Origin: JAEZBP01 sp963832725
GTDB lineage: Bacteria; Myxococcota_A; Polyangia; Polyangiales; Sandaracinaceae
Assembly: GCA_963832725.1 (NCBI GenBank)
Contig: CAWHVG010000003.1
Location: 1,860,001 to 1,924,000, forward strand
Direction: 5' to 3'
DNA: 64,000 bases
The notes under the pieces were generated by a model that did not search any database, was not told the DNA's origin, and worked only from the letters and a program-made list of their open reading frames with translations. Positions within the stretch are counted from its first letter, which is position 1. Each line of letters starts with the position of its first letter. Shown here piece after piece: positions 26,555-37,721 of the stretch. Position numbers and translations under genes: made by a program.

Positions 26555-26901
26555 TCCCGAGCGGGGTGGAGATCTTCGTCGCGCTCGATCCGATCGACCT
26601 GCGGTGGGGCTTCGACCGGCTCGCGGGGATCGCGGAAGAGCGCCTCGGCCGGAAGGCGCGGAGCGGCGCTCTGTTCGTGTTCTTCGGGAAGCGGCGCACC
26701 GCGTTGAAGGTGCTCTTCGCGGACACTTCAGGGCTTTGCGTGTTCTACAAGCGACTGGACCGCGGGACGTTCCGTATCCCGGAGCCGCGCGACCCGGAGT
26801 CGACCAGCGTGCTGTTCAGCGAGCGGGAGCTCGACGACCTACTCGACGGGATCGACCTCGAAGAGCTTTCGGAACGCGGAAGACGCCGGCGCCTTCATTG
26901 A
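26551..26901 (+). CDS. tnpB: IS66 accessory protein TnpB
   Basis: The 116-residue protein has the family-defining opening IFVALDPIDLRWGFDRLAGI and the GALFVFFGKRRTALKVLFADTSGLCVFYKRLDRG block, followed by an acidic ELDDLLDGIDLEEL tail. TnpB has no known catalytic activity but is needed for IS66 movement. The GTG start overlaps the end of tnpA (GTGA), giving coupled translation. A 63-base gap leads to tnpC. Confidence 0.9.
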   Translation: MIPSGVEIFVALDPIDLRWGFDRLAGIAEERLGRKARSGALFVFFGKRRTALKVLFADTSGLCVFYKRLDRGTFRIPEPRDPESTSVLFSERELDDLLDGIDLEELSERGRRRRLH

Positions 26902-26964
26902 TTGACCGACCTCACACTTTTCGGGGGTGGTGATCACGCGTGAGCGTCGACAACGCGATCGCGT

Positions 26965-28737
26965 TTGGCTACGCCAGCGCATGTGAGTCGCACGCGCGCG
27001 AGCAACACCGAACGGGTACGCGTTGCCGAGCTGGAGGCGCTCGTCGCGACCGAGCGCGCCGCGTTCGCGACCGAGCGCGCGGCGTACGAGCAGCGCATCG
27101 CCCTGCTCGAGAAGGAGCGCAACGTGCTGCGGCAGTCGCACGCCCGGTTGCGCGAGGAGCTCGAGCTGCTGAAGAAGCGCCTCTTCGTGGCGAAGGCGGA
27201 GCGTGTCGACACGACCCAGCTCGAGCTCGAGTTCGCGGAGAAGATGCGCGAGCTCGACGAGCTCGCCGGGACGCTCGGCATCCGCAAGGACGAAGACGTC
27301 GCGGCCGGCGGAGGCCAACCGACGCCGCCGAAGAAGGGTCGCAAACCGAAGGGCCGGCGCGACCTGCGCGACCTTCCTCTCGAGGAGGAGCGGATTGAGA
27401 TCTGCGACCCGGTGTTGGAGGCGCTCGTCGCCGAGGGCAAGGCCGTGCGGCACGGGGTGGAGGAGAGCGTCTCGCTCAAGCGTCAGCGCGGCGGGATGCG
27501 CCGCGTCGTCGTCGCTCGGATGAAGTACCGCTCGACCGAGACCATCAATGAAGAGTCGGGCGCGATGGCGGTGTACACGACGCCGATGCCGCCAGTGATG
27601 TTTCCGCGGAGCATCGCGACGCCCTCGCTCGTCGGCCACATCGCTTCGCGCAAGGTCACGGAGGGCATGCCGCTCTTCCGCCTCGAGGACGCATTCACGC
27701 GAGAGGGCGTCCCCGTCGATCGCGGGTTGATGTCGCGCTGGATCGAGCACGCAGGCGCGACGTTCGGCGCAACCATCGTGCACGCCATGCGCATGCACGC
27801 ATTCGCGACCGCGTTCTGCATTGCGACCGACGCCACGGGGCTCCTCGTGCAGCCGATCCGCACTCACGAGAAGCGACGCCGGCCTTGCAAGCGCGGCCAC
27901 TTCCTGGTCCAGATCGCGGACCGCGATCACATCTTCTTCGAGTACCTCGAGCGCGAGACGAGCGCGACGATCGGCGCGGCGTTCCGCGGCTTCTCCGGCT
28001 ACGTGCAGGCGGACGCCAAGAGCGTGTTCGACGCGCTCTTCGAACCGCCAGACGACAACGAGGACGGCGCCTCGCGCATCGAGGTCGGCTGCTGGTCGCA
28101 CGCGCGGCGCAAGTTCTGGGAGGCCACGGCCGCGAAGAGCGTCGTCGCCCGCGAAGGGCTCGTCCGCATCGGTCGCATCTTCGAGCTCGACGCGAGCTGG
28201 CGCGGCAAGCCACCGGCCGAGATCAAGCGTTTGCGCGATACCCACCTGCGCCCGCACGTCGACGCCTTCTTCGCGTGGGTGGACCTCGAGTACGACACCG
28301 TCCGCCATCAGCGTGGTCTGCTTTGTTCGGCACTCGGCTACGCGCACCGGCAGAAGCCGGCGCTCACCCGCTTCCTCGACCACGGCCGCCTCGTGCTCGA
28401 CAACAACCGCTCCGAGCGCGCGCTGCGCAGCGTCGCTGTCGGCCGCAAGGCCTGGCTCTTCGTCGGCAGCGACGATCACGCCGTGAGCACCAGCCACCTC
28501 TTCACCCTCGTCGCCTCGGCGCGCCTGCACGGTCTCGACCCCGAGGCCTACCTCCGCGACATGATCCGCGTCGTCTCCCACTGGCCACGCGACCGCTACC
28601 TCGAGCTCGCCCCGCTCTTCTGGAGCCGGACTCGCGAACGGCTCGTGCCCGCCGAGATCGACGCCGAGTTCGGGCCGCTCACGATCCCCGAGCCTCTGCC
28701 GGCGCAGCCCACGACCGAGCAGCAACCGTCGCCCTGA
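26965..28737 (+). CDS. tnpC: IS66 transposase TnpC
   Basis: This DDE transposase of about 590 residues begins with a coiled coil (residues about 20-110) leading to the zinc-finger-like and linker region (PPKKGRKPKGRRDLRDLP). The catalytic core follows, with acidic residues in CIATDATGLLV, GYVQADAKSVFD and LDNNRSERALRSVAVGRKAWLF. The HTH-like RKVTEGMPLFRLEDAF segment is also characteristic. The start is uncertain: TTG at 26965 or GTG at 26983, both in frame. The gene is intact and the element has clean ends, so it is probably still mobile. Confidence 0.92.
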   Translation: MATPAHVSRTRASNTERVRVAELEALVATERAAFATERAAYEQRIALLEKERNVLRQSHARLREELELLKKRLFVAKAERVDTTQLELEFAEKMRELDELAGTLGIRKDEDVAAGGGQPTPPKKGRKPKGRRDLRDLPLEEERIEICDPVLEALVAEGKAVRHGVEESVSLKRQRGGMRRVVVARMKYRSTETINEESGAMAVYTTPMPPVMFPRSIATPSLVGHIASRKVTEGMPLFRLEDAFTREGVPVDRGLMSRWIEHAGATFGATIVHAMRMHAFATAFCIATDATGLLVQPIRTHEKRRRPCKRGHFLVQIADRDHIFFEYLERETSATIGAAFRGFSGYVQADAKSVFDALFEPPDDNEDGASRIEVGCWSHARRKFWEATAAKSVVAREGLVRIGRIFELDASWRGKPPAEIKRLRDTHLRPHVDAFFAWVDLEYDTVRHQRGLLCSALGYAHRQKPALTRFLDHGRLVLDNNRSERALRSVAVGRKAWLFVGSDDHAVSTSHLFTLVASARLHGLDPEAYLRDMIRVVSHWPRDRYLELAPLFWSRTRERLVPAEIDAEFGPLTIPEPLPAQPTTEQQPSP

Positions 28738-28808
28738 CGAAGTCGTGGTCACGCGCGCAGTCTGGGCCGGGCGCCACCGACGCGCTCCACTGCGTCACGC
28801 AGCGGATA

Positions 28809-29839
28809 CGATGCCGAAGCTGACTCCAGAGGGCCTCGACCATCGAGTTGGACTGGACGACGTCGACCTGCGCGACGACGTGGTCCGCGACGGCGGCGAC
28901 GTCAGCATCCTGGTGGACGATGAGGTTCTCGGATCCACCGTCAGTCATGATGCTGACCTTCGCGCCGTCAGCGAGCGCCTTCCGGGCTTCCGCGAGGATC
29001 GTCCGCGTACCCTCCGCGCAGAGGCTCGTCTGCAGCGTCCACGCGAGGACCCGCCTCGAGTAGTTGTCAACGACCGCGTGGAGGTAAGTCCGGGTTCCAT
29101 CGAGCAGTCGGATGATGGTCACGTCGACATGCCACCACTCGTTCGGAGCGGCGGCGCGGATTCCGGCCTTCGGCTTCGCAGGGTAGAGACGGCGCCGAGG
29201 ACGGCGCCACCCGTGCTCTCGGATCAGCCGGCACCATGTACCGTAGGAGGCGAAGACTTTCCCGAGGCGCTTTCCGAGGAGGGCGAGGGAACGGAGCGAC
29301 AGATGCTTGTACTCCTCGGCCTCGACCATGTCGCGGATAACGCTTCGTTCGGCCCGCGTGAGGCGACCAGGGACGGACCGCGGGCACGGAGGAGCATCCT
29401 CGAGACCACAGACTCGGAGCTCGCGCTGGGTCCATTCGCGAACGCGGGCAGGCGTCAGACCGAGGATGCGCAGGGCGGCAGCTCGACTGATGGCGGGCTC
29501 CGCCCGCGCGACCGCGCGCAGGACACGCCGCTTCTGGGCGGCCGACGGGAGCCGGGTCTCGGCGAGGGTGGTCCCCGCCACGCGGACGAGCGTCACGAGC
29601 AGGCGGACGACCGCGGTGAGGATCGCGACCTTCTTCTCGAGCTTCGCGATCGTCGCATGGAACTCGACGATCTCGGTATCGCGGTCGTCGAGCGTGACCA
29701 CCTCGGCCGCGCCGCGAGTCAGCCACGTGCGCCGCGTCGAGTCGGGGATGGCCAGCTTGGGGAACAGGTCCGGATCGCCGGTCTTGACGATGGCCTGACG
29801 GAGCCGGTGGTCGTACTGCTTGCGGACGGTCGCGGACAT
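28809..29839 (-). pseudogene. rve-type transposase, N-terminal fragment (split by IS66)
   Basis: This fragment gives the first 343 codons of a 436-residue transposase. A coiled region (EIVEFHATIAKLEKKVAILTAVVRLL) and HTH units (LRILGLTPARVREW) precede an integrase core with catalytic Asp in WWHVDVT, Asp in MTDGGSEN and Glu in NSMVEALW. The arrangement resembles IS3/IS481-like transposases. The open frame runs about 130 bases into IS66, but those codons are foreign. No terminal repeats of the host element could be identified with confidence beyond the gene. Confidence 0.88.
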
Positions 29840-29989
29840 GCCCGATGGTCATGATCGACGCCCCACGACCCGCAACCGGGGTGCCCTTGGTGGACGCGAC
29901 GGAGGGCGCGCAGTTGCGCGCGGAACGTAGTGCGAGGCTCTGGTACGACGCAGGGCCCTGTTGCGGCGCACTGGTGCGCCGCAGAGCCA

Positions 29990-32900
29990 TCATCGGCCAC
30001 TCGGATGGGCGAGGAGCGAGGCGAGCTCCTCGACGGAAAGTCTCGACGCCGCGTCTGCGCCCTCGAGGACGGCATCGTAGAGAGCGCGCTTGTCCTCGTG
30101 CACGGTCAGCACGGCTTCCTCGATGGTCCCGCGGCTCACGAGCCGGACCACCGTGACGGGCTGCGTCTGCCCGATCCGGTGGGCTCGGTCGCTCGCCTGG
30201 TCCTCGACAGCCGGATTCCACCACGGATCCAAATGGATGACATAGCTCGCGGCCGTGAGGTTCAGGCCCACCCCGCCCGCCTTCAGCGAGATGAGGAGCG
30301 CGTCGGCGGCGCCGGCCTCGAGTTGCCCGCCCAACTCCGAGCGCTCGGCCGCGGGCGTTGCTCCCGTGAGCATCGTGCATCGCACGGACACGCCGGTGAG
30401 CTCGCGCTCGGCGAGCTCGAGCAGGCGAACGAACTGGCTGAAGATCAGTACGCGATGGCCTGCGTCCCGGAGCTCGCTCACGAGGGCGACGAGCGTACGC
30501 AGCTTCGACGACGCGACCGTCGTCACGGGATCCACGAGTCGCACGTCGCACGCGAGCTGGCGCAATCGCGTGAGCGCCGCCAGGATCTCGAGCCGTTCGC
30601 CCGCGTCGCCCACCGCCTCGATGGCGGCCGCACGCGCAGCCTCGTAGACGGCGCGCTCCTCGTCGCTTCGCTCCACCAGCACCGTCGTCGTGGTTCGCGG
30701 CGGCAGCTCCGGCAGGACCTCCGATTTGGTGCGGCGCAGGACAAAGGGCGCGATGACGCGTCCGAGCAACGCGCGCGTTGCCTCGTCGCTCCCGCGCTCG
30801 ATCGGTGTGGCGAAGCGCCGGCGGAACTCCGTCCAGGAGCCCAGCAAGCTCGGCTCGATCACGGAGAAGAGGCTCCAGAGCTCGCCCAGGTGGTTCTCGA
30901 TCGGGGTGCCCGTCAGCGCGACCGCGACCTCGGCATCGAGCCCGCGGACGGCTCCGGCGCGCCGGGAGCGCGGGTTCTTGATGCCCTGCGCCTCGTCGAG
31001 CACCAGCGTCGCGAATCGAACCGCGCTCAGCTGCTCGCGATCCTGGACGACGACGCCGTAGCTGGTGAGGAGCACGTCGGCATCGGCGAGCACCTCGCCC
31101 AGCGGCTGACGCGCGCTGCCGTGATGGAGGCGCATCCGTAGCTGCGGCGCGTGGCGGGCGGCTTCCTCGAGCCACTGGTGCAGCACGGAGGTCGGCGCCA
31201 CGACGAGCGCCGGCCCACGCCCCGCGCGCTGGCGCAATAGGGCGAGCGCCTGCAGCGTCTTGCCGAGCCCCATGTCGTCCGCCAGGCAGCCTCCGAGGCC
31301 CTGGGCCGACAATTGCGCCATCCACAGCACGCCCGCGCGCTGATAGGACCGGAGCCCGCGCGCCACCTCGTCATCGAGCACGACGTCCCGGGCCCTCGCG
31401 ATTCTCTCGGCCAAGCGCGTCCAGGCCTCACCTTCGAGCCGACCATCGAAGGACCGGAAGAGCGCGGCCCCCACGGGCCCGACGGAGAGCAGCCCGTCTC
31501 GCTCTACGGCAACCGCGTCCAGCTCCTCGACCCAGCGGCGAAGCCGCTCTTCGAGCTCGGCGAATCGACCGCCTTCCACCCGGACGAATCGGCGCCTCCC
31601 ACGAACCGCGGCCAGGAGCTCACCGAGGCCGACCAGCGCCTCGTCCACGGCGAGCTCTCCGTCCACGCTCAGCCATCGCTCACCGTTCGATGCGACCCTC
31701 ACCGAGAGCGCGCTCGCCCGAAGCGGCGGCGCGAGCTCGAGCGGCGCGCCCTGCCACTCGATGACGTAGCGCTCCGGCGAGCGGGCCACGCGCGTTACCA
31801 GCGCGAGCGCCGCCTCTCGCCCGGCGAGCGACCATCGCCTCGGCTGACTCGGGTCGAGCGAGAGCTCTTCGCAGCCCACTCTCGCGCGCGTCTCTTCGTG
31901 AACGAGATCGCGCCTCGTATGCACGACCGAGCCGTCGACCACGCCGACGACGCGGGTGGGGCCTCGCCCGGGCGCGTACGCGGGACCGCCCGGCACCGGA
32001 CGCACGAAGGCTTCGACCCGCAGCCATCCCTCCCGCCAATGCATGGCCAAGACGAGGCGATCGTCGGCCGCGATTCTCGGCTCCCTGGAGGCCCTCGTCG
32101 AGGTCCAGCTCGAAGAGCTCTCCCAGTCGCGCGAGGCGGCGCTCGATCGCGCGGCGGTCGATTTCCGACTCCTGGCTCAGCGCACGCAGCACACGCAAGC
32201 GCATGGTGTCGAAGCGCAGGACGGTCGCGAGTGCGGACTCCGCGTCGACCTCGACGTGACACCGCGCGCTGCCGAGTCGTTCGAGGAGCGCGGCCGGCGA
32301 GGACTCTTCGCCCCCTACCCGTATCCGAACCGTGAGGGACCCCCGTGCTTGGCGCACCACGAGGACGGCCAGTCCCGTCCGCACCTCCAGCGTGCGCGTG
32401 CCCAGGAAGAGCAGCGCGGAGTCCGCGAGCAGCTCGAGCAGCTCGGCCAGACGCTCTACCTCGCTCTCCGCGCCGGCCGCGACCAGGCGCATCGCCGCCC
32501 AATCCACCAGCGTCGCGGGGGCCGACCCCAAGTCTTCCTCTCCACGCACGCGCCGGCCGGGTGTGTATCCACGTGGGGCGAGCGAGCGCTGCACGTACGG
32601 GAGCACACGCCACGCGTCGTCCTCGCGAGTCAGCTTCCATACGAGCCGCGCCTCGCCGGCCTCGACATCCCGGCCATCGAAGGCGTGATCGAGCTCAGCG
32701 GCCCACTCCGGCTCGCGCACGGTGCCGGCGACCTCGTCCAGCCACCCCTCGCACCGCACGCGCAGGCTCGCGGCGTAGGCAGGGGTCATGCGATCGCCGG
32801 GGACGGGCAGCGGCTCGGCCTCGTAGCCCAGCGCGAGCCGGTCGGCGAAGCTCGCGATCACCTCGAGCTTGCGGAACGACTCGGCTGTGTTCGCCGGTTG

Positions 32901-35900
32901 CACGGCGAGCCACGCCTCGGCCAGGCGAGCGAGCACTCCGAGCACGGGGCGGCGGCTCGAGAGCTCCGCCTCGAGCCGCTCGATCTGGGCGTGAGGATCA
33001 CCATCTCGCCACGCCGCGTCGGCATCGCACATCGCCCGGACGAACCGGCGAGCCTCGCGAACCCCCGACGTGCGCGGCTCCTCCTCGCCATAGACTTGCT
33101 GGATGCGATCCAGGGCTTCGGCGAGCGAAGCGGCGTTCTTCCCGCCCGCTTCGACCCCCGCCCGGAGCGCCGACACGGCGCCTTCGATATCCGTCGACCG
33201 GAAGCGCAGCTCGGCGAGCACCATGGCGACGCGATCCCCGTATGGCGAGTGCCCGATCGCGTCCGCGTGCGGCTCGAGCGCTGCGCGCGCCGCGCCCGGG
33301 TCCCCGTGGCGGAGATCCATTGCGAGACTCGACGCGAGGAGCTCGTCCGAGGGGTCGCACTCGACCCGCTCCTGCAACAGCAAGCTCGCGGGGGCGAAAT
33401 CGCCGACATCGCGCAGCGCGTGGACCGCATGGAGGACGCGCGCCGCCGCGGGCTTTTCGCCCAGCTCACGCTCGACCCGAGCTCTGCGGGCGGCGGCCGG
33501 GAGGCGACGTAGCTCCCTCGCCAGTGTTCGCGTCTCCGCCGCGACTGCCCAATCGTGGAGCCAGTCCGGCGAAGTCCACACGAAGAGAGCGTGATCCTCG
33601 GCCGGAGTGGGGTTCGCCCACCAGCCAGCGGGATCGAAGACGTCCAGGCGGGACCCCTCCCAGCGCAAGGCGACGAGCTTCGAAGCATCGACGGCGGTCG
33701 CGAAGACGATCCCGTCGCCCCACTTCGCGTCTCTTCCGATGCGCGGGGCAACATCGGGACCTGCATCCAACTCGGCGAGCCGCCGATGACCCTCGGCGTC
33801 CGTGTAGAGAAGGAGCCCGCCGTTCGGCTGCGGGAACAATCCCGAGAAGCTCTCGCCCTGCAGATCCTCGAGTCGGGCGCGGCCGCGCACCGAGCCGCGC
33901 GCGTCCACGGCCAACACGCTCAGCGCCTCCTCTTCCGGCTCGAGGAGGAGCAGATGCTCGCCGAGGACGATACCGGCGCTCGGCGGCCGCTCACCGGGGT
34001 TGCGTACGTCGGCGAACGCGGCCCGCTTCCCGCTCGGCGAGTGCATCGTGACACCGCGGCCGTGGATCGCGCGGCACACCACCTCGCGCCTCTCCAATCC
34101 ACGGGCGACGAACACCGAGAGCGTTTCGCCGAACGCGCGCACCTCGCGGCGTTGCAGCCAATCGACGACCTGCACGCCGCCGCCGTCGTACCCGAGCGCC
34201 CACAGGTAGCGGCCGCCGCCGGCGAGCATCACGTCGTCTTGGCGGCCGAGCGTGTGCTGGTAGACATCGCGAACGCGCGTAGCGTCCGAGGTCAGCGTCA
34301 GCACCTCGCCGTCGTAGGAGCAGAGGACGAGCTCGTCGTGCGCATGGACGAGATCGGCGAGCCCTTTTCCGCCACGAAAGCGCAGCCGGACGGCGCTCGT
34401 GCAGTGTCCCGTCGTCGCGTCGTAGAAGCGCAGAAACACCCACGGCCCGGCGTGGGAGGGCCACACTACCCGCGCGCCGTCGAGCGATAACCACACCTCC
34501 TCGCGCTCCGGCAGCGCGCGCGCATCGATCGGGAGCGGGACCGGCGAGTCGACGAGATCGATCGCGTAGGAGCGAGCCAGCGCGATGTTGTGCTGCTCGG
34601 CGCGCGACGCGGCGCTCTCGTCCCCGTTGCCGGCGAGCGCCTTGGCCGCGCGGCGCGCCGCCAGCCAGTCGCCGGCCCGAACGGCGCTCTCCTCCTCGAG
34701 ACGCAGGCGGACGCGAGCACGCAGATCCTCGAGCCTCTCGAGCAGCGCTCGATGTCGTCTCTGCTGCTCGGCGTCGAGCGCGGCGACGTCGATGGTGCGC
34801 GCGAGCTCCTCTGCGCGCTCGGCGTCGCCCGTCGAGAGATACCGTTGCATCTCCGCGAGCGCGTTCGTGGCCTCGAGCCGAGCCTGGGCGCCGAGGACCG
34901 AGTCGACCTGGCGTCTCAGCTCGGAAAAGAGCGCGAGCGTCGAGACGCGCTCCGCCCGGTAGAGCAGGGCGCTGGCGTCCTGGACATCGCCGGCGCGGAC
35001 GCGCCCGCGCGCCACCAGCAACAGACGGACCTGCCGAATCGTCTCCCGAGCCTCGCGGTCCGGCCTCCCGAGCGCCTCGAGCAGCGCGAGCTCTTCCCGG
35101 TCCGAGCGCTCCCGTACTGCGCTCCGCACAGGGGCCGCGCTGCGCCAGTAGCCGAGTAACGCGTCTTCGTCGTCGCTCGTCCGGAGCGCCGCAGCGACTG
35201 CTTCGACCTCACGACGATGCTGCGCTTGCTCGAGAGCGCGTTGGCAGCGCGCGAGCGCCTCGGCGGCGTCGGCGCCGAGCGTGAGCGCGTCTCGGTAGGT
35301 CGCCACCGCGGAGCCGAGCTCACCGGCGACTTCGAGCTGGTGCGCTCGCGCGAGCGCAATCGCCGCTCGCTCGGCCCGCTCGCGGCCTTCCGCATCTCGG
35401 AGCACAAGCGCCGCCACGGCGCTGTCGGGGAAACGGGTGAGCAGCACACTCGCCGCGCGCGCCACCTCCGCCGGCGGCGAGTGCCCCGCCATCGCCTCGA
35501 GCGCCTGCTCCTCGGGGGCACGCAGGCGGGCGCGGGCCTCCTCGACGCCGCGCTCGAGTTCCCGCGCACCTGGATGCGCCGGATTGAGATCGCGAATCTC
35601 GACGATGCATCCTGGGACGGCATCGAGGTCCCCGGCGGCGAGCCGGCGCCGCCCCAGCTCGAACCACGCGGGCGCGGCCTCGGGCTGACGCACGCCGGCC
35701 AAGAGCTCGCGCGCCGTGCGCTCGGCGCCAGCGCGCGCGGCGGCGAGACCGAGCATGCGCCGGATCGTCTCGTCCTCTCGCGCTTGCGGATTCGAGCTTC
35801 TCGCGAAGCGCGAGGGCGTCCTCGTCGAGCCCGAGCTCGTTCACCAGCAGCCCTACGAGCTCCTTGGCGGGGGCGAGCGCGCCCCGGCTCGACCGGAAAG

Positions 35901-36072
35901 CCTCATCGTAGAGCGCCCGCGCGTTCGGGTAGTCGTACGACGCGAGGGCGTCACGGCCACGCGCGAGCAGCGGCTGGACGTCGACCCCTCCGTTCGGGCG
36001 CTTGCGACCCACGGCGCGCCATCGTCGTTCCGCCCCGCCCACGACGCAAGCGTTCATCCCGACGAGTCGCAC
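29990..36072 (-). pseudogene. Giant SNF2-family ATPase with helical-repeat and propeller-like N-terminal regions; two frameshifts
   Basis: Read with two corrections the product is about 2025 residues. Residues about 20-180 are TPR-like helices (ARALYDEAFRSSRGALAPAKELVGLL). A long coiled section is followed at about 510-800 by beta-propeller-like strands (VWLSLDGARVVWPSHAGPWVFLRFYD, LWALGYDGGGVQVVDW). More helices lead to a SNF2 motor: Walker A DDMGLGKT, DEAQ box LVLDEAQGIKN, and motif VI SDRAHRIGQTQPV. The frame changes at about 35785 and 32076, each explained by one extra G. A separate 686-codon frame (29990-32050) contains the motor alone and could be made from an internal start. It may remodel DNA or protein complexes. 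The exact role is unknown. Confidence 0.72.
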
Positions 36073-36462
36073 ATCGCAAGCTGCACGACCGAGCGGTTAG
36101 GCACTTCCTGCACGCTTCGCTCTCGGATGACCCGGGCGCGGTTGCGGTGCTCTCGCCGCGGGCTCGCGCCTTCCCCTTGTGCTCGCGCGAGGCAAGCTCG
36201 GAGACCGTCGCCGCGTCCTTCGACTGAGCCGCGGGGCCCGCCGAGGGCTCTCGAGCACCTCAGGATGAAGCGACGCGCCCGACACGTTCACGACGCGACG
36301 CGCGGCCTTGGTCCGCGACTCGACGAACTCGCGCAGACGGCGGCGTGCGGCGAGCCTCTCGGCGCCGCGCGCAGGTCGTGGGACCGGTCATGTGGTGCGG
36401 AGCAAAGCCGGGTTGAATCTCGATGTGGAAGCGCGGGCCCGACCGTGGCAGCGCTTCGGGCG
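36073..36462. other. Divergent intergenic region between the SNF2 gene and the Rpn-like gene
   Basis: About 390 bp with no supported gene. It must contain the promoters of the two divergent genes, but no convincing -35/-10 pair is visible by eye. Confidence 0.45.
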
Positions 36463-37176
36463 ATGAGCGAGCCGAGTCAGCCGCACGACAGCCTCTTCAA
36501 ACGGGCGTTCTCGGACGTGACGAGCGGCACCGCCCTGCTCCGTTCGGTGCTGCCCCATCCGCTCGCCGCAGTGGTGGACTGGTCGACGGTGCGGACCCTG
36601 CCCGGGGAGTTCCAGGATCCGGACCTGAAGGAGCTCGAGAGCGATCTGCTCCTGACGGCGAAGCTCGGCGACCGAGAGGCGTTGTTCTACTTCCTCATCG
36701 AGCACCAGAGCTCCGTCGACGCGGAGATGCCTTGGCGGATGTGGAAGTACGTCAGTCGAATCTGGGAGCGGTACGCCAAGCGCGGTGGCGGTCGTGGCTT
36801 CCGGCTTCCGCTCGTCATACCCGTCGTCGTCTACCACGGGGAGCGAGCGTGGACGGCGTCCAGGTCGCTCTCCGAGGTGATCGACCTGGACGAGCGGGAA
36901 CGGGAGGCGGCCAGCGGCCTGGTCCCGAACCTCACCTACATCCTCGACGACCTGACGGAGCTCGACGGCGCGAGCCTACGCGCGCGTGGCCTGCCGGCGT
37001 TTGCGACGGTGGCCATGTGGGCGCTGCGCACGGCGTCGGATCGCGGCTTCCTCGAGACGGCATGGGACCTCTCCGACGTCTTCGACGCCGTGCGCGAGGC
37101 GTCGGACGGGCGGGAGGCGCTTTGGGCGATCTTCAGCTGCACCCGGATCGCGCTCGCGCCCGCCTCTTCGGCCTGA
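36463..37176 (+). CDS. Rpn-like PD-(D/E)XK nuclease (YhgA-like putative transposase), 3' end replaced by a repeat
   Basis: The 237-residue protein opens with HDSLFKRAFSDVTSGTALLRSVLP, the signature of the Rpn/YhgA family (PF04754), whose members promote RecA-independent recombination and can act as DNA endonucleases. The catalytic set is Asp61 (ESDLLLTAKL), Glu80 and Gln82 (FLIEHQSS). RLPLVIPVVVYHGERAW is also diagnostic. Family members are usually about 300 residues. Here the last 13 codons (CTRIALAPASSA) come from a dispersed 58-bp repeat, so the C-terminus looks truncated. The start ATG follows a weak ribosome site. Confidence 0.85.
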   Translation: MSEPSQPHDSLFKRAFSDVTSGTALLRSVLPHPLAAVVDWSTVRTLPGEFQDPDLKELESDLLLTAKLGDREALFYFLIEHQSSVDAEMPWRMWKYVSRIWERYAKRGGGRGFRLPLVIPVVVYHGERAWTASRSLSEVIDLDEREREAASGLVPNLTYILDDLTELDGASLRARGLPAFATVAMWALRTASDRGFLETAWDLSDVFDAVREASDGREALWAIFSCTRIALAPASSA

Positions 37177-37194
37177 AATGCTTGGGGCTGCGCG
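37137..37194 (+). repeat. 58-bp dispersed repeat, copy 2
   Basis: This copy of the segment found at 22965-23022 overlaps the end of the Rpn-like gene and provides its stop codon. Both copies end in AATGCTTGGGGCTGCGCG. Confidence 0.85.
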
Positions 37195-37721
37195 CGGACG
37201 CCTCGTCTCGATGCGCGGCTGCAGCGAAGACGAGCGGGCCTGGATCCACGTGGTGGGAGCGCAGGACCGGACCACGTTCGAGGCGCGCGACCGCGACGCG
37301 GCCACGCGTCGCTCCGGGCACCACGCTCCTGAGTCGCGGCGGAACCGCAATACTTCATGCTGCGCGTAGCCAGCCTCGCAGTGAGTGCTCTCTTGATTAC
37401 GGCGTCGTCGCGCTCAGTCGCGCCGAAGTCTTTCGACGCCCTGTTCGACCGACTTCCATGCAGGACCGTGCAGCCCGGTTGGTCATTTCAACTCGAGGGT
37501 CAGTGGTCCGATGGCAGAGATCTGGCTGGGCTGCCGCAGGCGGTTGCCGCCGATGGTGGTGCGATGGCAACCGGCACGCCCACCTGTTTGTCGCGGTTGC
37601 CGGCGGCGAGAATGAGATACCGGCGACGACCGGCCGCGGACGTGGTAATTCTACAGCGCACTTGGGGAGCCGGCCGAGGCCGACGGTCACGCGCCGTCCC
37701 GCTCTCCTGGAACGCGCGCGC
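37195..37721. other. Intergenic region before the helicase gene
   Basis: About 530 bp without a supported gene. Short open frames here are Arg/Ser-rich and show no family features. It should contain the promoter of the helicase-methylase operon, but no clear boxes can be named. Confidence 0.45.

Larger units (their letters stand above)
26169..28808 (+). mobile_element. Complete IS66-family element with 8-bp target duplication
   Basis: This 2640-bp element carries the canonical three genes tnpA, tnpB and tnpC. It is flanked by the direct repeat CGATGCCG at 26161-26168 and 28809-28816, the 8-bp duplication typical of IS66. Terminal inverted repeats begin TATCCGCTGC at both ends (the left end has two extra bases AG) and continue as GCAGTG. 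It interrupts a transposase gene on the opposite strand. Confidence 0.93.

Noticed and set aside
26839..28752. A 637-codon minus-strand gene opposite IS66 tnpC
   Set aside because: It is an antisense shadow of the intact transposase gene.
25860..29960. Outer ends of the rve-type element, suggested by GGGCCCTGTT on both sides
   Set aside because: The two words are in the same orientation and short, so they cannot be terminal inverted repeats and may be chance.
29845..31141. Plus-strand genes of 100-400 codons over the SNF2 motor
   Set aside because: The minus strand carries every SNF2 motif; plus-strand frames have no motif and extreme composition.
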